A DNA stretch of 43,069 nt from Undibacterium pigrum (GTDB taxonomy: Bacteria; Pseudomonadota; Gammaproteobacteria; Burkholderiales; Burkholderiaceae_D): contig NZ_QJKB01000023.1 of the NCBI RefSeq assembly GCF_003201815.1, positions 1 to 43,069 on the forward strand. Reading direction: 5' to 3'. The notes below the pieces were generated by a model that searched no databases, had not been told where the DNA came from, and saw only the letters and a program-made list of their open reading frames with translations. Positions within the stretch are counted from its first letter, which is position 1, and the number at the start of each line of letters is the position of its first letter. Positions 16,397 through 24,494 of the stretch are shown here, in pieces. Both the position numbers and the translations under genes were made by a program.

Positions 16397-16930
16397 ATGA
16401 AGATACTGGCAATTTGCGGCAGTTTGCGCGCGGCATCCCTGAATGCCATGCTGTTACGTGCTGCTGCACGCCTGGCACCGCCGGATATGGCAATACTGGT
16501 TTATGAAGGGATGGCAGCATTGCCCCTGTTTAATCCCGATCTGGATTTGACACCCCCTGCTACCGTACTGGACTTGAAAGCACAGATCAGTGCCGCAGAT
16601 GCCGTGCTGATTGCAAGCCCGGAATATGCCCACGGCGTGACTGGCGTCATGAAAAATGCACTGGACTGGACAGTCAGCAGCGATGTGTTTGTCAACAAGC
16701 CTGTCATCGTCTTCAATGCGTCCCCCAGGGCCACCCATGCTGATGCTGCCTTGCGCGAGATACTGGGCGTGATGTCGGCGAAGATACTGGAAACAGCATC
16801 TGTGAAGCTGCCTGTGATAGGTGCGGGGCTGGATGAGGATGGCATGCTCAGCCATCCTGACATTGCAGAAATTTTAAAGGCAGCGCTGCTGGCTGCCAAA
16901 ACCGAGTTGCAAAGCTTCCCGCTCGACTAG
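16397..16930 (+). CDS. NADPH-dependent FMN reductase family protein
   Basis: A 177-residue flavodoxin-fold oxidoreductase that reduces FMN, quinones or similar acceptors with NAD(P)H. The phosphate-binding loop of FMN is seen at the start (ICGSLRAASLNAMLL), and the conserved SPEYAHGVTGVMKNALDW segment (about 75-92) contacts the flavin ring. I place the start at ATG 16397 because the family begins with MKxLxxxGS; an upstream ATG at 16364 would add 11 atypical residues. Its stop codon shares CTAG with the stop of the convergent thioredoxin gene. The substrate could be a quinone, chromate or an azo compound; the sequence does not decide. Confidence 0.88.
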   Translation: MKILAICGSLRAASLNAMLLRAAARLAPPDMAILVYEGMAALPLFNPDLDLTPPATVLDLKAQISAADAVLIASPEYAHGVTGVMKNALDWTVSSDVFVNKPVIVFNASPRATHADAALREILGVMSAKILETASVKLPVIGAGLDEDGMLSHPDIAEILKAALLAAKTELQSFPLD

Positions 16931-17448
16931 GTCGCTAAAGCCTGTTCCAGCAGCGTATGTAATTCAGTAAACGATGGTTCACCGACATAGCGTTTGAGGA
17001 TATTGCCTTGCTTGTCGATGACATAGGTGGTTGGTGTCAGCCTGACATCGCCAAATGACTTGGCCAGCTGGCCCTGGGTATCAAGGGCAACATGGAAAGG
17101 CAACTTGCGAGTTTCGGCGTAGTTGAGCACATAATTCGGTGGGTCATAGCTCATGGCGACGGCGACAAATTCCAGGCCTTGCTTATTGTATTTATTATAG
17201 GTTTCTATCATCTTCGGCATTTCTGCTACGCAAGTGACGCAGGAGGTTGCCCAGAAGTTCACCATGAGCACTTTGCCACGCAAGCTTTCTGAGGAGATTT
17301 TTTCGCCTTTGAGATTGACGAAAGTGACTGCCGGTGCAGGTGTTTTAGACTGGTAATTCATGAAAAACGTGACCGCCAGTGCGATCAGTGCTATTGCAGC
17401 AATGACGGAGAAGATCGCAAATTTACGCGGTGAAGAAGGCGCCAGCAT
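16927..17448 (-). CDS. Membrane-anchored TlpA/ResA-like thioredoxin with a CVTC site
   Basis: A 173-residue protein with one N-terminal membrane helix (about 10-30) and a periplasmic thioredoxin fold of the TlpA/ResA type. The active site reads W-A-T-S-C70-V-T-C73, where the family usually has C-x-P-C; the missing proline should change the redox potential. The cis-proline loop (LTPTTYVID) is present. Likely role: reduction of periplasmic disulfides, for example in cytochrome c maturation or copper-site assembly. It ends on a CTAG tetramer shared with the stop of the convergent FMN reductase gene. A second TlpA-like gene with a standard CPTC lies at 21240-21782. Confidence 0.88.
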   Translation of the reverse strand: MLAPSSPRKFAIFSVIAAIALIALAVTFFMNYQSKTPAPAVTFVNLKGEKISSESLRGKVLMVNFWATSCVTCVAEMPKMIETYNKYNKQGLEFVAVAMSYDPPNYVLNYAETRKLPFHVALDTQGQLAKSFGDVRLTPTTYVIDKQGNILKRYVGEPSFTELHTLLEQALAT

Positions 17449-17548
17449 GGTTTTCCCAAAGCAAAAAACAAATCAATAAACAATACAAAAGCGCATTATA
17501 CGGCTTAAGTCATCATCAGGTTTTGCGCCCGCTCACAAGCAGGCTGCG

Positions 17549-18331
17549 TTACCACAACCTGGCAACCGGAACCACCACACCGGCAAACCAGACACGGCCC
17601 AGGGTCGCCGTATTCAAGCCCTTGATCATGCCAGCATCAAGAGTAAGACGCTTATTGGGGCTATACGTGAAAGCGATCAGTGCCTGCTTCTGGCTTTTGG
17701 TACCGACACGACGCCAGCCTGCCCATTCGGCAGTCAGGCCCATTTTATCTGTCACTTCGGTCGACAAGGAAGTCGACAAGCCGGTTTGCCAGTGCGATGT
17801 GGCATCTTCTGCAAAGCCCAGATGTGTCAGGTTCAAATTCAAATCGCCATGGACTTTGCCCATGTCCTGGCTGATGATACCGTTCACTGTCCAGTCAGAT
17901 TTGCCAGATCCCAGGGCGTCTTTGGCAGTGGGGAATTTATTGCCAAACTCCAGGCCGAAAGCAGTTGCCTCGTCAATCACGAACGCCCGCTTTATGGTGA
18001 ATGTAGTATCGCCAAAGCCGCGGTCACGCTGGCCTGCGCCATCATCACTGATAATATGTGCCTCGCCACCGAGCAAGATGCCCCACTCTTTGGAAAACGC
18101 CAGCTTGAACAGATAAGGCAAACTCTGGCGCAGTGCAGGCCCGGTCTTGCTGGAGTTAATCCCCATTTCCAGCTCAAGCTGCCCCGCCACTGGCAATTGT
18201 GCCGCATTCGATACTGAGGGACGGTAAGGAGTAATGGCATCGACTTCTTCATCGGCAGCATGTGCACACTGAGAGGCCAGGCAAGCCAGCAAAGTGAACA
18301 ACGTCAAACCTGAGCGAGATAAGCTGGACAT
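17549..18331 (-). CDS. Outer-membrane beta-barrel protein (phenol MetA-deg/transporter-like)
   Basis: A 260-residue protein with a signal peptide (about 1-25, ending C-A-H-A before ADEEV) and alternating hydrophobic/polar strands typical of an outer-membrane barrel. The opening (TPYRPSVSNAAQLPVAGQLE) and the FGDTTFTIKRAF segment resemble the family often labelled MetA-pathway-of-phenol-degradation protein or transporter (PF13557-like). That label rests on location in other bacteria; the transported substrate is not known. It ends in an aromatic residue (V-A-R-L-W), as expected for barrel assembly. It follows the Lrp-type regulator gene by 10 bases on the same strand, which suggests joint expression. 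Confidence 0.75.
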   Translation of the reverse strand: MSSLSRSGLTLFTLLACLASQCAHAADEEVDAITPYRPSVSNAAQLPVAGQLELEMGINSSKTGPALRQSLPYLFKLAFSKEWGILLGGEAHIISDDGAGQRDRGFGDTTFTIKRAFVIDEATAFGLEFGNKFPTAKDALGSGKSDWTVNGIISQDMGKVHGDLNLNLTHLGFAEDATSHWQTGLSTSLSTEVTDKMGLTAEWAGWRRVGTKSQKQALIAFTYSPNKRLTLDAGMIKGLNTATLGRVWFAGVVVPVARLW

Positions 18332-18341
18332 GGTTTTCCTT

Positions 18342-18806
18342 TCATTCTGTGATCAGCACACTGGGCGCACTGATGGCTTTACCGGCAACATGGGTAGTCA
18401 GCACTATCGCTGTCGAGGTAGAGCCAAAGGCATTCAATTCATTAATGATACGCTGCAAATGTTCTACATCGGTTGCCAGTACGCGCATCACGGCACCATC
18501 TTCACCTGTTACGGTATAGCAATCGATGATTTCAGGGCAACTGGCGACATACTGGGCATAAGGCCGCCCCTGTTGTGTTGAGAGCCTGATCATGGCGGTA
18601 ATTTGATAACCCAGTGCCCTGGGATTAATATCGGCACGATAGGCACGTATTACCTGGGCAGCTTCAAGGCGCTTGATGCGCTCGGACACGGCAGGCTGGC
18701 TCAGGTGTACCTGGCGGCCTATCTCGGCATGGGACATGCGGGCATCCTGTTGCAATAATTGCAGGATTTTCTGGTCAAACTGATCAAGTTTATGATTCAT
18801 AAGCAT
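18342..18806 (-). CDS. Lrp/AsnC-family transcriptional regulator
   Basis: A 154-residue regulator with the N-terminal helix-turn-helix of the family (DQKILQLLQQDARMSHAEIG then HLSQPAVSERIKRLEAAQVI, about residues 12-60) and a C-terminal RAM ligand-binding domain (CPEIIDCYTVTGEDGAVMRV). Lrp/AsnC proteins sense amino acids and often control a neighbouring metabolic or transport gene. It is divergent from lysA across 139 bases, so lysine or diaminopimelate control is a fair guess, and is followed by an outer-membrane gene. I start at ATG 18806; the longer reading uses TTG 18827, the shorter ATG 18800. Confidence 0.9.
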   Translation of the reverse strand: MLMNHKLDQFDQKILQLLQQDARMSHAEIGRQVHLSQPAVSERIKRLEAAQVIRAYRADINPRALGYQITAMIRLSTQQGRPYAQYVASCPEIIDCYTVTGEDGAVMRVLATDVEHLQRIINELNAFGSTSTAIVLTTHVAGKAISAPSVLITE

Positions 18807-18846
18807 TTTGCGTAGATTTCCAATCAAACCCTTGGCGGGATGAACA

Positions 18847-18860
18847 ATTCCCTATGGAAT
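18847..18860. promoter_or_regulatory. Short palindrome in the lrp-lysA divergent gap
   Basis: ATTCC (18847-18851) and GGAAT (18856-18860) flank CTAT, forming a small symmetric site 41 bases from the regulator start and 86 bases from lysA. A regulator of the Lrp/AsnC type could bind here to control both directions. A weak promoter-like TTGCAC at 18878 points to lysA. Evidence is positional. Confidence 0.3.
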
Positions 18861-18945
18861 CCCATTCAAACCATGGATTGCACTTGCTAAAGTAGAGTTA
18901 CTGTAGAGCTTACACCAAACCTTAGAACGCCCTGGAAGAATTGCC

Positions 18946-20193
18946 ATGACAACGACTATTACCGCAACCCAGCTTGCCCATATTGCCACTGAGTTTGACA
19001 CACCTTGCTGGGCCTATGACGCTTCCATTATAAGAGCGCAAATTGCCCGCCTGCGACAATTTGATGTCATCCGTTTTGCCCAGAAGGCATCCAGCAATAT
19101 CCATTTGTTGCGCCTGATGCGTGAAGAAGGCGTGATGGTAGATTCTGTCTCGCTCGGTGAAGTGGAACGCGCGCTGGCAGCAGGTTATACCAGCCAGGCT
19201 GAGCATGGCGGCCATGCCCCTATCGTGTTCACTGCCGATTTGCTGGACCGTGCAACCCTGAAGCGCGTGGTGGAATTAAATATCCCGGTGAACTGTGGTT
19301 CACCGCAAATGCTGGAGCAACTGGGGCAGGCACATCCTGGCCATGCAGTGTGGCTGCGCATCAACCCTGGCTTTGGTCACGGCCACAGCCGCAAGACCAA
19401 TACCGGTGGAGAGCAAAGCAAGCACGGTATCTGGCATGAAGAATTGCAGAATGCACTGGCCATCATTGATCAATATGGTTTGACGCTGGTGGGCCTGCAC
19501 ATGCATATCGGTTCTGGCGTTGATTATAATCATTTGCAAAGCGTCTGCGATGCGATGATAGAACAGGTGAAAATCTGCAAGCGTGACTTGCAGGCAATTT
19601 CCATCGGTGGCGGTTTGTCCATCCCTTACCGTGGTGACGAGCCTGCGGTCGATACTGCCCACTATTTTGAAATCTGGGACAAGGCCAGGAAAGAAATCGA
19701 AACCCTGCTGGGCCACAAGATCAGCATGGAGATAGAACCTGGCCGTTTCCTGGTGGCGCAATCCGGCATCTTGATTTCTGAATTGCGTGCGCAAAAACAG
19801 GTGGGCAGTAATTTCTTTGCCCTGGTTGATGCTGGCTTTAATGATCTGGTGCGCCCCTCCATGTATGGCAGTTTCCATCGCATTAGCTGTCATGCAGCAG
19901 ATGGCACGGCACGTACTACCGCCTTGCGCCCTACCGTAGTGGCCGGGCCTTTATGTGAATCTGGCGACGTATTCACGCAAGAAGATGGTGGCGTAGTAAC
20001 AAGCCAGGACTTGCCAGCTTGCGAAATTGGCGACTTGTTTGTCTTCCATGATGCCGGTGCTTATGGTGCCAGCATGTCGTCAAACTACAATTCACGCCCG
20101 CTGATACCGGAGATTTTGGTGGATGGTGAGCAGATCAAGCAAATCCGCCGTCGCCAAACGGTGCAGGAATTGATAGCACTGGAAAATATCTAA
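18946..20193 (+). CDS. lysA: Diaminopimelate decarboxylase (Escherichia coli-type)
   Basis: PLP enzyme that decarboxylates meso-diaminopimelate to L-lysine, the last step of lysine synthesis. The 415-residue product has the PLP lysine K47 in FAQKASSN, HIGSG at 187-191, GGGLS at 221-225, EPGR at 264-267 and the catalytic cysteine in CESGD at 337-341. From memory of the E. coli LysA sequence the match is very close throughout (for example VDSVSLGE, NPGFGHGHS and SSNYNSRPL), whereas many betaproteobacteria carry the other LysA type linked to lppL/dapF. E. coli lysA is divergent from the LysR-type lysR; here an Lrp/AsnC-type gene takes that place. The gene is intact and single. Confidence 0.95.
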   Translation: MTTTITATQLAHIATEFDTPCWAYDASIIRAQIARLRQFDVIRFAQKASSNIHLLRLMREEGVMVDSVSLGEVERALAAGYTSQAEHGGHAPIVFTADLLDRATLKRVVELNIPVNCGSPQMLEQLGQAHPGHAVWLRINPGFGHGHSRKTNTGGEQSKHGIWHEELQNALAIIDQYGLTLVGLHMHIGSGVDYNHLQSVCDAMIEQVKICKRDLQAISIGGGLSIPYRGDEPAVDTAHYFEIWDKARKEIETLLGHKISMEIEPGRFLVAQSGILISELRAQKQVGSNFFALVDAGFNDLVRPSMYGSFHRISCHAADGTARTTALRPTVVAGPLCESGDVFTQEDGGVVTSQDLPACEIGDLFVFHDAGAYGASMSSNYNSRPLIPEILVDGEQIKQIRRRQTVQELIALENI

Positions 20194-20197
20194 AGTT

Positions 20198-20974
20198 TTA
20201 GCGTATTTCTTCCAGGAGGCCAGCCTTCCTGGCTTTGAGGATGGCAGCATTGAGTCTGTCGATGATGCCGTCATCCTTGTCTGCCCTGACTGCAAAATGG
20301 ATAGTGTCTATCAGCAGCGGCTTGGGCAATACCGTCAGGCGCACATCGGCAAATGGTGAGCTGCTGCCTTCATTCTCATCACGCAAGACCTGCAAGCGAT
20401 TTTCCAGCACGCGCGGGTCTTTATTCACCTCACCAAACAAGCCAGCATCCATGCGCCGGAACAAAAGTTTATAGATGCGTGACAAGGGTGCGTAATTATC
20501 AACTTCCACCTTGAAGAGATTGTCTTTCATGGCATCGAAGCGGTCACCATAGCTAAAGCCACGCGGTATGCCTATGGTCTTGCCCTTGAGGTCAGCTACG
20601 GTATTGAAGCGGAATTGTGCATCGCTCCTGGTCACCAGGAACATGTACTTTGATTGTATGGGCAGGGAAAAGCGGAAGATTTTTTCGCGTTCTTTGGTCT
20701 TGCTGACGCCGTATAAAACACCTTCGCCATTTTCTGCTGCCTGCATGGCGCGTGGCCAGGGACTACGCTGCTGTTGTATCTGCAGGTTTTCTTCGCGTTC
20801 GATAAATTCGAATAACTTGTCTGCCAGTTTCAGGGGCAAGGGTTGGCCGCGCTGGTCTATAGGATCGGCCGTCAGTATGACTACGTCTTTGGCATGTGCC
20901 GCCTGCATACTCAGCCCAAGTACCAGAACGAGCGAAGTCAGCCGCAAAACCGGGGCAAGCGTGCACAAGCGCAT
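20198..20974 (-). CDS. Periplasmic amino-acid-binding-like protein (SBP family 3)
   Basis: A 258-residue secreted protein of the bacterial solute-binding family 3 fold. The signal peptide covers about 1-28 (ending A-A-H-A before KDVV). Family features include the WPRAMQAAENGEGVLYG segment, the crossover TVADLKGKTIGIPRGFSYGD (about 124-143), and a C-terminal helix GIIDRLNAAILKARKAGLL. Such proteins bind amino acids for ABC transporters, but no transporter genes adjoin, a common situation for stand-alone betaproteobacterial paralogues that may act as sensors. Its stop lies 4 bases from the convergent lysA stop. Confidence 0.85.
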   Translation of the reverse strand: MRLCTLAPVLRLTSLVLVLGLSMQAAHAKDVVILTADPIDQRGQPLPLKLADKLFEFIEREENLQIQQQRSPWPRAMQAAENGEGVLYGVSKTKEREKIFRFSLPIQSKYMFLVTRSDAQFRFNTVADLKGKTIGIPRGFSYGDRFDAMKDNLFKVEVDNYAPLSRIYKLLFRRMDAGLFGEVNKDPRVLENRLQVLRDENEGSSSPFADVRLTVLPKPLLIDTIHFAVRADKDDGIIDRLNAAILKARKAGLLEEIR

Positions 20975-21239
20975 TTGACTTCACCAAGACCTTTCATACA
21001 AAAACTCTCAAAAGCTGCAGGCAAAATTGATCTGGCGCATGGCCTGCAGCAGGGAGTGCTAAGGGATTGCAAAGGGAGAGCAAAACAGGAAAGTAGGAAA
21101 ACTAATTCATTTCTCACTCACCAAACTTGTCAGATAGTAACGTCAATATAGCAATACGGCAAGTTTGACAACAAATTTTTACAATAAAAATCTGTCATGC
21201 AGCATGGCAAATTGCTGGCGAGGATACTGCTGAGAATGA
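20975..21239. other. Intergenic gap with two inverted repeats
   Basis: A 265-base gap between two minus-strand genes. It holds a perfect 9-bp inverted repeat, GCTGCAGGC (21014-21022) and GCCTGCAGC (21042-21050), able to fold as a hairpin, and a looser one, CAAACTTG (21122-21129) with CAAGTTTG (21160-21167). The promoter of the binding-protein gene must lie here on the minus strand; I could not pick it out with confidence. Confidence 0.4.
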
Positions 21240-21782
21240 TCAGCTTTTAGCTGAGGGAGGGTGCTTTTGTATGATGGCCTTGATATGCGCCCATTGTGCG
21301 GGTTTGATGCCGCCTTTAAATGACTCCAGCACTTTGCCATCACGGCCTATCAAAAAAACTGTTGGTGTCGCAAACACCTTGCCAAAATTGTCCTGGTAAT
21401 CAGAGGCATTGCGCCAGAGTGAGGGAAAGCCCTGGTTAGCCTTACTCAGCCATTTTGCCTGTTTGGCATAGTCGTCGATATCGCTCATGGCATCATCGAT
21501 GCTGACGGCCACCAGTTCAAAGCCAGACTTTTTATTGGCTTCATAAAATTTGCGAAACGTTGGCATCTCGGCCTGGCAGGTTGGGCACCATGTGGCCCAG
21601 AATGTCACGAGGATGACCTCGCCCTTACCCGTATCGAGTTTAAAGGGTTTGCCATTCAGCATGGTGCCAGCCAGGGCGGGCTGCGCAGGGAACACTTCTT
21701 TACTTGCCGCCTGCGCAAATTGGGCATTGAGGCTGGACACGACGATAATAGTTAAAGCCAACAACTTTGACATACTGAGCAT
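21240..21782 (-). CDS. TlpA-family periplasmic thioredoxin (WCPTC)
   Basis: A 180-residue secreted thioredoxin-like protein. It has a signal peptide (about 1-25, A-Q-A before ASKEV) and the redox site W65-C66-P-T-C69 in FWATWCPTCQAEMP, plus the cis-proline loop FATPTVFLIG. TlpA-like proteins reduce periplasmic dithiols during cytochrome c or oxidase assembly. The ATG at 21782 has a GGAG seven bases upstream; an in-frame ATG three codons later is less well placed. It is monocistronic as far as can be seen. Confidence 0.9.
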   Translation of the reverse strand: MLSMSKLLALTIIVVSSLNAQFAQAASKEVFPAQPALAGTMLNGKPFKLDTGKGEVILVTFWATWCPTCQAEMPTFRKFYEANKKSGFELVAVSIDDAMSDIDDYAKQAKWLSKANQGFPSLWRNASDYQDNFGKVFATPTVFLIGRDGKVLESFKGGIKPAQWAHIKAIIQKHPPSAKS

Positions 21783-21849
21783 GGTGATACTCCACTTCTG
21801 TCTGGACGATAACTTACAGCATAGTGCAGATTGCCTTTACCGTCTGCGC

Positions 21850-22602
21850 TTATAAGGTGATTTCAGGATAAGCGGCAGAACGCGTACCTGGCCGTGGTGG
21901 ATTATCTGCAGATCTGTAAGTAAATACCATGGAAAACTTGGTCGCTGCAGTCTGGTTCTTGCCTGCTGCATGAAAGAGATTGCTATGGAATAGCAAAACA
22001 TCGCCCTGCTGCAAAGGCACGGGCCGTGCTTGCGCCAGCAAAGCCTGGTTTTGTTCCAGATCAGTACGCAAGAACTGGGCTTCGTCGAGTTGGGCAACAT
22101 CAATATCGGTTTTGTGGGAACAGGGTATCACCAGCAGGCAGCCATTTTCCAGAGTCTCATTGCGCAATGCCAGCCAGGACGATATCAGTTCTGCGCGCTG
22201 GAAATTCCAGTAACGGCTATCCCTGTGCCATCCTGTGGCGGTGGAATACTGCGGCTGCTTGCTCATGATGCAGTTGTGATGCGATTGGGACAGCAAGGCC
22301 CCCTCACCCAGCAATTGCAGTAAAGTCGCAGCCAGGGCTGGCCCAGTCGCCCATCGCGCCAGACGCGGGTCACGGGCATAAGCCTGCAATAAACGCCTGG
22401 CCGTCAGGCCGCCTTCTGCATCGCGTGAAGCGGGTGCGCCAGGATAGCGGGTATCAGCCTCGTATTCTATAGGTTGTACCTGCCCAGCCAGTTGCTGTTC
22501 GCAATAGGCGATTACTTCTTCGCAATAGGCCGTGCTGGCCTGTTGCCGCAATACCAGAAACCCCTGGCTGGCAAATTCTTCTTGTTGCGCAGTACTTAAC
22601 AT
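21850..22602 (-). CDS. Phytanoyl-CoA dioxygenase (PhyH) family oxygenase
   Basis: A predicted non-haem iron, 2-oxoglutarate-dependent oxygenase. In the longest frame (268 residues) the metal triad is H144-x-D146 in GWHRDSRYW and H229 in NLFHAAG, with R248 in FTYRS as likely 2-oxoglutarate ligand. The fold start LSTAQQEEFASQGFLVLRQ fits the family, so I begin at ATG 22602; ATGs at 22608 and 22611 and a GTG at 22656 are alternatives, and no start has a strong ribosome site. The substrate cannot be inferred: no biosynthetic or lipid gene cluster adjoins. Family members hydroxylate ectoine, fatty acyl chains and natural products. Confidence 0.85.
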   Translation of the reverse strand: MLSTAQQEEFASQGFLVLRQQASTAYCEEVIAYCEQQLAGQVQPIEYEADTRYPGAPASRDAEGGLTARRLLQAYARDPRLARWATGPALAATLLQLLGEGALLSQSHHNCIMSKQPQYSTATGWHRDSRYWNFQRAELISSWLALRNETLENGCLLVIPCSHKTDIDVAQLDEAQFLRTDLEQNQALLAQARPVPLQQGDVLLFHSNLFHAAGKNQTAATKFSMVFTYRSADNPPRPGTRSAAYPEITL

Positions 22603-22826
22603 GGTCATCATCTTCAGTGAGCAAAATGCCATCACCGTGCATCTGTCATGACGCACAAAAAACGGCTTACTCTGGATTTTAGGGGACTTTATCCTGGGAT
22701 GATCAGAACAGATAAAGGCAATTTAAGCGAGATTGTGATTACAGGGGCACAAACAAAATCCGGTAATAGGTGATAATGTAGGCCAAATTTAACGCAATAA
22801 ACTAACGCAAAAGCATCTTACTCAAC

Positions 22827-23882
22827 ATGACACACACCATACTGGAAAATATCAACGTCAGTTCTTTCGAGAACATGCCCACCCCTGAAGAATTGCATGC
22901 GCTCCTGCCTTTGAGCGATCTGGCAGGCGATGTCGTCGAGCAAAGCCGCGAAAGCCTGCGCAGCATACTGGAGCGCAAGGACAAACGCCTGTTCGTCGTC
23001 GTTGGCCCTTGCTCAATCCATGACCCGGTTGCCGGGCTGGATTATGCACGTCGCCTGAAAGCCCTGCAGGAAGAAGTCAAGGATGTGATGTTGCTGGTCA
23101 TGCGCGTGTATTTTGAAAAGCCACGCACGACGACGGGCTGGAAGGGTTATATCAATGATCCGTATATGGATGATTCTTTCCGCGTTGATGAGGGCATGGA
23201 AAAAGCCCGCCGGTTTTTGCTGGACGTCTGTGAACTCGGTCTGCCGACCGGAACCGAAGCGCTGGACCCGATTTCGCCACAATACCTGGGTGATCTGATC
23301 GCTTGGACGGCGATTGGTGCGCGCACGACGGAATCACAAACCCACCGTGAAATGTCGTCCGGCTTGTCTACACCTGTGGGTTTCAAGAATGGTACGGATG
23401 GCGATATCAGCATCGCCATCAATGCGATCCTGTCTGCTTCACACCCACACTCTTTCCTGGGTCTGAATGGCCAGGGCCGCGTCTCCATCGTGCGCACCAG
23501 CGGCAATCAATATGGCCATGTAGTCTTGCGTGGTGGTGGCGACCGCCCTAACTACGATACAGTATCTGTCGCCATGGCCCAGCAAGCCCTGGTCAAGGCC
23601 AAGCTGCCACCCAATATCGTGGTCGACTGCTCACATGCCAATAGCTATAAAAAACCGGAACTGCAACCTCTGGTCATGGCCGATGTGATCAACCAGATTG
23701 CCAATGGCAACAAGGACATCGTCGGTGTCATGATTGAATCCAATATCATCGCCGGCAACCAGCCTATACCTGCGGATTTGTCGCAACTCAAATACGGCTG
23801 CTCAGTGACTGATGCCTGTGTGGATTGGGAAACGACGGAGAAGATGTTGCGGGATGCTGCGACGAGATTGCGCGGAAATTAA
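22827..23882 (+). CDS. aroG: 3-deoxy-7-phosphoheptulonate synthase (DAHP synthase, AroG/F/H type)
   Basis: First enzyme of the shikimate pathway, condensing phosphoenolpyruvate and erythrose 4-phosphate. The 351-residue type I-alpha enzyme shows the metal/PEP motif GPCSIHDP (60-67, with metal cysteine C62), FEKPRTTTGWKG (about 96-107), the R-T-T-E-S-Q-T-H-R segment and VDCSHANS near the end. The length equals E. coli AroG. The N-terminal region carries the extension used for allosteric control by an aromatic amino acid in this group; which amino acid cannot be decided here. It is a single gene in a 170-base upstream gap, with a terminator-like hairpin 20 bases after the stop. Confidence 0.95.
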   Translation: MTHTILENINVSSFENMPTPEELHALLPLSDLAGDVVEQSRESLRSILERKDKRLFVVVGPCSIHDPVAGLDYARRLKALQEEVKDVMLLVMRVYFEKPRTTTGWKGYINDPYMDDSFRVDEGMEKARRFLLDVCELGLPTGTEALDPISPQYLGDLIAWTAIGARTTESQTHREMSSGLSTPVGFKNGTDGDISIAINAILSASHPHSFLGLNGQGRVSIVRTSGNQYGHVVLRGGGDRPNYDTVSVAMAQQALVKAKLPPNIVVDCSHANSYKKPELQPLVMADVINQIANGNKDIVGVMIESNIIAGNQPIPADLSQLKYGCSVTDACVDWETTEKMLRDAATRLRGN

Positions 23883-23903
23883 GCTCTTTTATAATTCCAG
23901 TGA

Positions 23904-23930
23904 TGAGTGTGGCGCCAAAAGCTACACTCA
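23904..23930 (+). terminator. Hairpin after aroG, possible terminator
   Basis: Arms TGAGTGTGGC (23904-23913) and GCTACACTCA (23921-23930) form a 10-bp stem with one G-U pair and a 7-base loop, 21 bases after the aroG stop. Only a short A-rich stretch follows and no U-run, so termination would be weak or factor-assisted. Confidence 0.4.
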
Positions 23931-23976
23931 AAATTCCCCCTCACGATAAACTTACGTCAGAGCATTGATCAAATTA

Positions 23977-24429
23977 ATGAAGCGCAGAATCGGCGCGGGC
24001 ACTTACTTACTGAGCATGTCAGTAGCGATTATTATTTGGTCTGTCGCTGTCACCTTGATCTGTGAAAAACTTGTGGTGCCTGGATACATCAGTCCACCTA
24101 TGTTCAAGTTGAGTGTCTCCATACTGGGCCTCGTCTTTGCGGCATTTTTCTATCCCATGTCGGCTGCTCGCTTACGCGACTTGAATGTCCCGGCATGGTC
24201 GGTCAAGGTCTTGTCATTTCCATTGATCGCCGTAATCATTCTCCCTTTGCTGTGCTTCTTATCCGGACCACGTTGGGGAAACGACTATGGTCCACAAAGT
24301 ACGCCATCTGGTTTCTTTAAAATAACGGCAGCATTTGTGGCTTTTGGTATTGCTTCATGCGCTTTGTATTCTGCCCTCACAACTTTGCATGGCACTCTGT
24401 ATATCTTGCTTAGTCAAGGCATAAGATGA
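23977..24429 (+). CDS. DUF805-like small inner-membrane protein
   Basis: A 150-residue protein with four hydrophobic segments (about 8-28, 40-60, 75-95 and 118-142). The loop RLRDLNVPAWSV and the later NDYGPQST resemble the conserved R-x-x-D and YGP segments of DUF805 membrane proteins, whose function is unknown. I start at ATG 23977; a TTG four codons earlier extends the frame but is less likely. The gene stands alone between aroG and hutF. Confidence 0.7.
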   Translation: MKRRIGAGTYLLSMSVAIIIWSVAVTLICEKLVVPGYISPPMFKLSVSILGLVFAAFFYPMSAARLRDLNVPAWSVKVLSFPLIAVIILPLLCFLSGPRWGNDYGPQSTPSGFFKITAAFVAFGIASCALYSALTTLHGTLYILLSQGIR

Positions 24430-24494
24430 GCATGTGCCCTGCCTCGGGCGACATACAGTGACCTTCTGAACAAAATTCAACGAGGCTCAATTTT

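Noticed and set aside
21165..21193. TTGACA promoter-like hexamer on the plus strand
   Set aside because: No good -10 at proper distance and no plus-strand gene follows; it faces the TlpA gene end.
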